From positions 32,664 to 96,663 of the forward strand of contig NZ_SDIF01000019.1 of NCBI RefSeq assembly GCF_004122735.1: a stretch of DNA of 64,000 nt, written 5' to 3'. Within the stretch, counting starts at the first letter, position 1. Each line of letters opens with the position of its first letter. The DNA comes from Streptomyces sioyaensis (GTDB lineage: Bacteria > Actinomycetota > Actinomycetes > Streptomycetales > Streptomycetaceae). The notes under the pieces were generated by a model that saw only the letters and a program-made list of their open reading frames with translations, was not told the origin of the DNA and made no database searches. Below, in pieces: positions 60,911 through 64,000 of the stretch. The position numbers and the translations under genes were made by a program.

Positions 60911-61942
60911 TCAGCTTCGCGGGGTCCGGCCGGTCCGGGTCCAGGTGGCCAACTGGCGCTCCGTCCAGGTGGTGATGATCCGGTCCGCCGGTACGCCGCA
61001 CTCCTCGGCGCGGGCACAGCCGTAGATCTGCCAGTCCAGCTGGCCGGGGGCGTGGGCGTCGCTGTCGACGGAGAACAGACAGCCGGCCGCCAGCGCCTGG
61101 CGGAGCAGCCGGCGCGGCGGATCGAGGCGGTCCGGACGGCAGTTGATCTCCACTGCGGTGTGCCGCTCGGCGCAGGCCGCGAACACCTCACCGGCGTCGA
61201 AGCGGGACTCCGGGCGCGGCTTGCCGGTGATCTGCCGCCCGGTGCAGTGGCCGAGGACGTCCACGAGGGGATTGCGGACCGCGGCGAGCAGCCGCCGGGT
61301 CATCGGCCCCTCGTCCATCCGGAGTTTGGAGTGCACGGAGGCGACCACCACATCCAACTGCTCCAGCAACTCCGGCTCCTGGTCGAGCGAGCCGTCGTCG
61401 AGGATGTCGCACTCGATGCCGGTCAGCAGCCGGAACGGCGCCAGCTGCTCGTTCACCTCCGCCACCAGCGACAGCTGCCGCCGCAGCCGTTCGGCGGTCA
61501 GCCCGCGGGCGACGGTGAGCCGGGGGGAGTGGTCGGTCAGCACACACCACGCATGGCCGAGGTCGCGGGCGGTACGGGCCATCGTCTCGACCGGACTGCC
61601 GCCGTCCGACCAGTCCGAGTGCAGATGGCAGTCGCCGCGCAGCGCCCGCCGCAGCCGCTGCCCCTGCGCCCCGTCGACCAGCGGGCCGCCCGCCTCGTCC
61701 TCCAGGTGTGCCAGATACGTCGGCCGCACACCCGTGAGCGCCTCCTCGACCACCCGGGTGGTCTTGGGGCCCAGCCCCTTGAGCCGTCCCAGGGTGCCGT
61801 TCCGGGCCCGCTGGTGCACCTCGTCGCGGGGCAGCGCGCCGAGGACGGCCGCGGCCGTACGGAACGCCTGGACGCGGTAGGGCACCGCCCCCTGCCGCTC
61901 CAGCAGGAAGGCGATCCGCTCCAGCGCCTCGACCGGTTCCAC
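60911..61942 (-). CDS. PHP-domain phosphoesterase with N-terminal helix-hairpin-helix (PolX-type, no polymerase)
   Basis: A 343-aa protein. The N-terminal ~100 residues are a Pol-beta-like helical/HhH region (VEALERIAFLLERQGAVPYR, LKGLGPKTTRVVEEAL). The PHP domain (about 105-335) has metal ligands GDCHLHSDWSDGG, LTDHSPRL, GIECDILDDG, VASVHSKLR, DVLGHCTGRQ and FSVDSDAHAPGQLD. It looks like PolX stripped of its polymerase core, and may be a DNA or nucleotide phosphoesterase. GTG start 7 nt after GAAGGAG; the upstream ATG-like frame has no site. It converges with the ClC gene 12 bp away. Confidence 0.88.
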   Translation of the reverse strand: MEPVEALERIAFLLERQGAVPYRVQAFRTAAAVLGALPRDEVHQRARNGTLGRLKGLGPKTTRVVEEALTGVRPTYLAHLEDEAGGPLVDGAQGQRLRRALRGDCHLHSDWSDGGSPVETMARTARDLGHAWCVLTDHSPRLTVARGLTAERLRRQLSLVAEVNEQLAPFRLLTGIECDILDDGSLDQEPELLEQLDVVVASVHSKLRMDEGPMTRRLLAAVRNPLVDVLGHCTGRQITGKPRPESRFDAGEVFAACAERHTAVEINCRPDRLDPPRRLLRQALAAGCLFSVDSDAHAPGQLDWQIYGCARAEECGVPADRIITTWTERQLATWTRTGRTPRS

Positions 61943-62699
61943 GCGCGGCTCCTTCCCGGGGCGCCGGCCCCGCAGCGTCCTTTCACGGTGCCGCACCCGG
62001 TGGGCGACGGCCACCGGGGTGCCGGTGTTGTCGGCGGTAGCCGCCTATTACCGCCGAGTCCGAAGACCCGCTGTTATGCGGTTATGTCCGTTCTCCGGGC
62101 ACTCGATCCATTTCCAGGCGAATAGCATGAGGAGGGTGCTGATGATTCCGTTCCATGCTTTCTGTGTATGCAATTGCGCCCAATAAGTCCGGGCGAATCG
62201 GGCACAGTTCATGATCGTGCAACATTCACAGCGGTTCGCCGGGAGTGTGTGCCGGAGTTCCGGCGCGCGGTCGTGGTCGGGTGCCGGAAAAACTGAAGGT
62301 CTTCAAAGGATCTGCACAGCGAATGCGCAGTCGGCACCGCCCCTCCGGTGCCGCGTCACCCCGCTGACCTGCGCATAAGCGGTTTGGTGCGGGAATGTCC
62401 TGTTCGCCGAACGAGGCATTGCCCGGGCTCCGGAAAGGAAACCGCACAGGATGTGAAGAAGCTGCCACCAAGTCATGGACACGCGTACACGTCAGGTAAT
62501 TCGACGGGACGATGGCGTACGGATCAGCGGTCGTCCGATTAGCAGCGCAACCCGCCCGCATGCTTTGATCCTTCGCACTGCGGGAGTCACGCCATCGGTA
62601 CCTGATTTCGGGTACCCGACTGCCGCTGCCGCGCCCGGACCACCCCACCGGACGGTACGGACGCAGCTTTATAGAGATATTCATCCGAAGGGAAACATC
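61943..62699. other. Intergenic/upstream region of the NHLM peptide operon
   Basis: 757 bp with no standard gene. It is noticeably more AT-rich than its surroundings, especially 62090-62220 and 62640-62700. It includes a 14-codon ORF at 62142 with a strong ribosome site (listed separately). The peptide gene's promoter must lie in its right end. Confidence 0.4.
62142..62186 (+). CDS. Possible 14-aa Cys-rich micro-ORF
   Basis: ATG follows GAGGAGG at 7 nt. The 14-codon product is MIPFHAFCVCNCAQ, with three Cys in CVCNC. Codons are not GC-biased, so it may be chance, an attenuation leader or a cysteine-sensing uORF; no nearby downstream gene starts within 500 bp. Confidence 0.25.
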   Translation: MIPFHAFCVCNCAQ

Positions 62700-62930
62700 A
62701 TGAACTCCACCCCCCAGGTCCAGACCCAGGAAATCTCCGACAGCGACCTGGACAACGTGTCCGGTGGCCTCCTCGGCGGCGTGGCCGGCACCGCCACCAG
62801 CACCGTTGCCCACGTTGCCCCGGGCGTTGCGGGCACCGTCGGCACCGCGACCGGCCTGGTCGACGGCGCCACCGGCGTCAACACCTCCGGCGTTCTGGGC
62901 ACCGCGACCGGCCTGGTCTCCGGTCTCTGA
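62700..62930 (+). CDS. Double-glycine leader peptide precursor (NHLM-type export)
   Basis: A 76-aa peptide. The leader QEISDSDLDNVSGG (10-23) is a textbook double-glycine cleavage motif, predicting a cut after Gly23 by the peptidase domain of its ABC exporter. The 53-residue core is Gly/Ala/Val/Thr-rich and hydrophobic. It has no Cys and contains GTATGLV twice (48-54 and 67-73). No modifying enzyme is visible before the window ends. Directly downstream are an HlyD-like protein and an ABC transporter. GAAGGGA precedes the ATG. Confidence 0.85.
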   Translation: MNSTPQVQTQEISDSDLDNVSGGLLGGVAGTATSTVAHVAPGVAGTVGTATGLVDGATGVNTSGVLGTATGLVSGL

Positions 62931-62937
62931 GCACCTT

Positions 62938-62957
62938 CTGTGCCGCTAGCGGCACAG
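62938..62957. terminator. 20-bp perfect palindrome after the peptide gene (attenuator)
   Basis: CTGTGCCGCTAGCGGCACAG begins 8 nt after the stop codon. It probably reduces read-through to the transporter genes and stabilises the short precursor message. Confidence 0.65.
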
Positions 62958-63103
62958 CCGGCTCAAGGTGACAACGGCAGGTCGGCGTCCCCTCCTTGCC
63001 GACATGCCGCGACGGGTGCCCCGGACCGGCCAGGCCCTGCCAGGCCCCGGGGTACCCGTCAGCCACCGTCTGAACAGACCATTGCAGTTGAGGGAAGAGT
63101 GTC

Positions 63104-63910
63104 GTGCAGTTCCGCCAACAGGCCCTTTCCAAGCTGCAGTCGCCCGAGGAAATCGATCTGCCGGTGCGGTTCGCCCGGCCCCAGGGCTGGCTCGTGCTGA
63201 CGGTTACGGTCCTCTTCGTGTGCGCCGCCTCCCTGTGGGCGGTGACCGGCACCGTGTCGTCCACCCTGAACGCCCCCGGAATCCTCACCCACGGCCAGGG
63301 CAGCTACGTCCTGCAGAGCCCGGTCGCGGGCCAGGTGACCGCCGTACTCGCCGAAGAAGGCAAACGGGTGGCTGCCAACACCCCCGTCCTGAAGGTCCGT
63401 ACCGCGCGGGGCAGCACCGTCGTCCGCGCCCTCGCCGCCGGCCGGCTGACCACCATGTCCGCCACGATCGGCTCCGTCGTCACGACCGGCGCGGAGGTGG
63501 CATCCGTGGAGCGGATCGCCCATGACCGCGACCCCCTGACGGCGATGCTGTACGTCCCGGCCGAGAGCGGCGCCACGGTGCCCGTCGGCGCCTCCGTCGA
63601 CCTCACCGTCCAGTCCGTGCCGAGCCAGCAGTACGGCGTGCTGCGCGGCAGGGTCAAGGCGGTCGGCCGGACCGCGCAGACCCGCCAGCGGATCAGCACC
63701 TTCCTGGGCAGCAGCCAACTCGGTGAGCAGTTCTCCCGGCACGGCCAGCCGGTGGCGGTCCTCGTCCAGCTCGACCCCGCCCCGCACAACAGGTCCGGCT
63801 ACGCCTGGTCCACCTCCGACGGCCCGCCGTACGCCGTCGACACCATGACCCTGGCCGACGGCGCCGTCCATCTGGCCGCGCAGCACCCGATCGATTGGCT
63901 GCTGCCGTGA
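63104..63910 (+). CDS. HlyD-like membrane fusion protein, NHLM secretion system type
   Basis: A 268-aa protein. A cytoplasmic N-terminus (QFRQQALSKLQSPEEIDLPV) is followed by one transmembrane helix (WLVLTVTVLFVCAASLWAV), then a biotinyl/lipoyl-like hairpin domain (GTVSSTLNAPGILTHGQGSY ... VVRALAAGRLTTMSATIGSV). This matches the short secretion proteins of NHLM bacteriocin systems, which work with peptidase-ABC transporters. GTG start after GAGGGAAG; its stop overlaps the next GTG. Confidence 0.9.
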   Translation: MQFRQQALSKLQSPEEIDLPVRFARPQGWLVLTVTVLFVCAASLWAVTGTVSSTLNAPGILTHGQGSYVLQSPVAGQVTAVLAEEGKRVAANTPVLKVRTARGSTVVRALAAGRLTTMSATIGSVVTTGAEVASVERIAHDRDPLTAMLYVPAESGATVPVGASVDLTVQSVPSQQYGVLRGRVKAVGRTAQTRQRISTFLGSSQLGEQFSRHGQPVAVLVQLDPAPHNRSGYAWSTSDGPPYAVDTMTLADGAVHLAAQHPIDWLLP

Positions 63911-64000
63911 GCGCACCGCAGAACTCCGCCGCCCCGCAGCCGCAGCTGCCGCCGCCCGGCCGCGGCCGGGCGGCGGCAGCTGCGGCTGCGGGGCGGCGGA
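63907..64000 (+). CDS. Start of NHLM-type ABC transporter (cut by window edge)
   Basis: Only about 31 residues are present: SAPQNSAAPQPQLPPPGRGR followed by an Ala/Arg run. The GTG start overlaps the HlyD-like stop (GTGA). Its identity as a peptidase-ABC exporter is inferred from position; no motif is in view. The visible coding sequence is mostly the palindrome described next. Confidence 0.5.
   Translation, partial: MSAPQNSAAPQPQLPPPGRGRAAAAAAAGRR
63925..64000. repeat. Perfect 76-bp palindrome at the window edge
   Basis: Two 38-bp arms (63925-63962 and 63963-64000) are exact reverse complements with no spacer, and the right arm ends on the last base of the window, so the symmetry may continue. 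It lies inside the start of the ABC-transporter gene. Confidence 0.9.

Noticed and set aside
62015..62699. tRNA gene in the AT-richer region before the peptide gene
   Set aside because: No cloverleaf with a T-loop GTTCGAATC and matching acceptor arm could be built.

Overview
The window is about 64 kb of very high-GC, densely coding actinobacterial DNA. The third codon position is strongly G/C, GTG and TTG starts are frequent, and the content includes a spore-pigment type II polyketide cluster of the whiE kind, a SpoIIE-type PAS/GAF phosphatase and a streptogrisin-like protease. A Streptomyces or close relative is the clear reading. I saw no rRNA, tRNA, insertion sequence, prophage or CRISPR array.

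Layout. (1) 1-2.0 kb: start of a GAF sensor, a STAS protein and a glutathione peroxidase. (2) 2.9-10.4 kb: spore-pigment cluster (WhiE ORFI-VII types), then a convergent O-methyltransferase and secreted beta-helix protein. (3) 11.9-19.9 kb: a compact cluster that looks like GTP-derived pyrimidine/pterin metabolism joined to glycosyl and lipid chemistry. It holds a GTP cyclohydrolase II paralogue with Met at the switch position, a creatininase-family protein (candidate FAPy deformylase), a RibD-type reductase, a PTPS homologue, dehydrogenase, glycosyltransferase, methyltransferase, flippase-like membrane protein and CDP-alcohol phosphotransferase. (4) 20.0-21.9 kb: cobalt importer cbtBA under a cobalamin riboswitch, beside a degenerate histidine phosphatase. 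(5) 22.0-26.7 kb: SPW protein, alkylsulfatase-like hydrolase and an NB-ARC ATPase. (6) 26.7-30.6 kb: a tightly coupled operon of a 61-aa peptide, three related uncharacterised proteins (two look like DUF6895) and a serine hydrolase. (7) 31.0-35.2 kb: molybdate system (molbindin, HTH-Mop regulator, ModA, fused ModB-ModC). (8) 35.2-37.3 kb: carbonic anhydrase coupled to a SulP transporter.

(9) 38.0-43.5 kb: a candidate ribosomal-peptide (RiPP) locus. A 51-aa precursor ends in three copies of a 9-residue GCISAAPK unit and is followed by a PaaK-like ligase, a GRDP-like protein and an MFS exporter, with a HypX-type formyltransferase/hydratase divergent from it. (10) 43.7-61.9 kb: secreted protein, winged-helix regulator, permease, GNAT, DinB, SpoIIE phosphatase, VOC protein, protease, threonine degradation (tdh-kbl), LysR, ClC and PHP protein. 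(11) 62.7-64.0 kb: a double-glycine leader peptide, an NHLM-type HlyD protein and the start of its ABC transporter, ending in a perfect 76-bp palindrome at the window edge.

The best candidates for undescribed biology are the pyrimidine/pterin-glycolipid cluster (3), the GCISAAPK-repeat peptide locus (9), the small-peptide/DUF6895-like operon (6) and the NHLM peptide (11). Functions come from reading motifs and recalling families. No database search was run.
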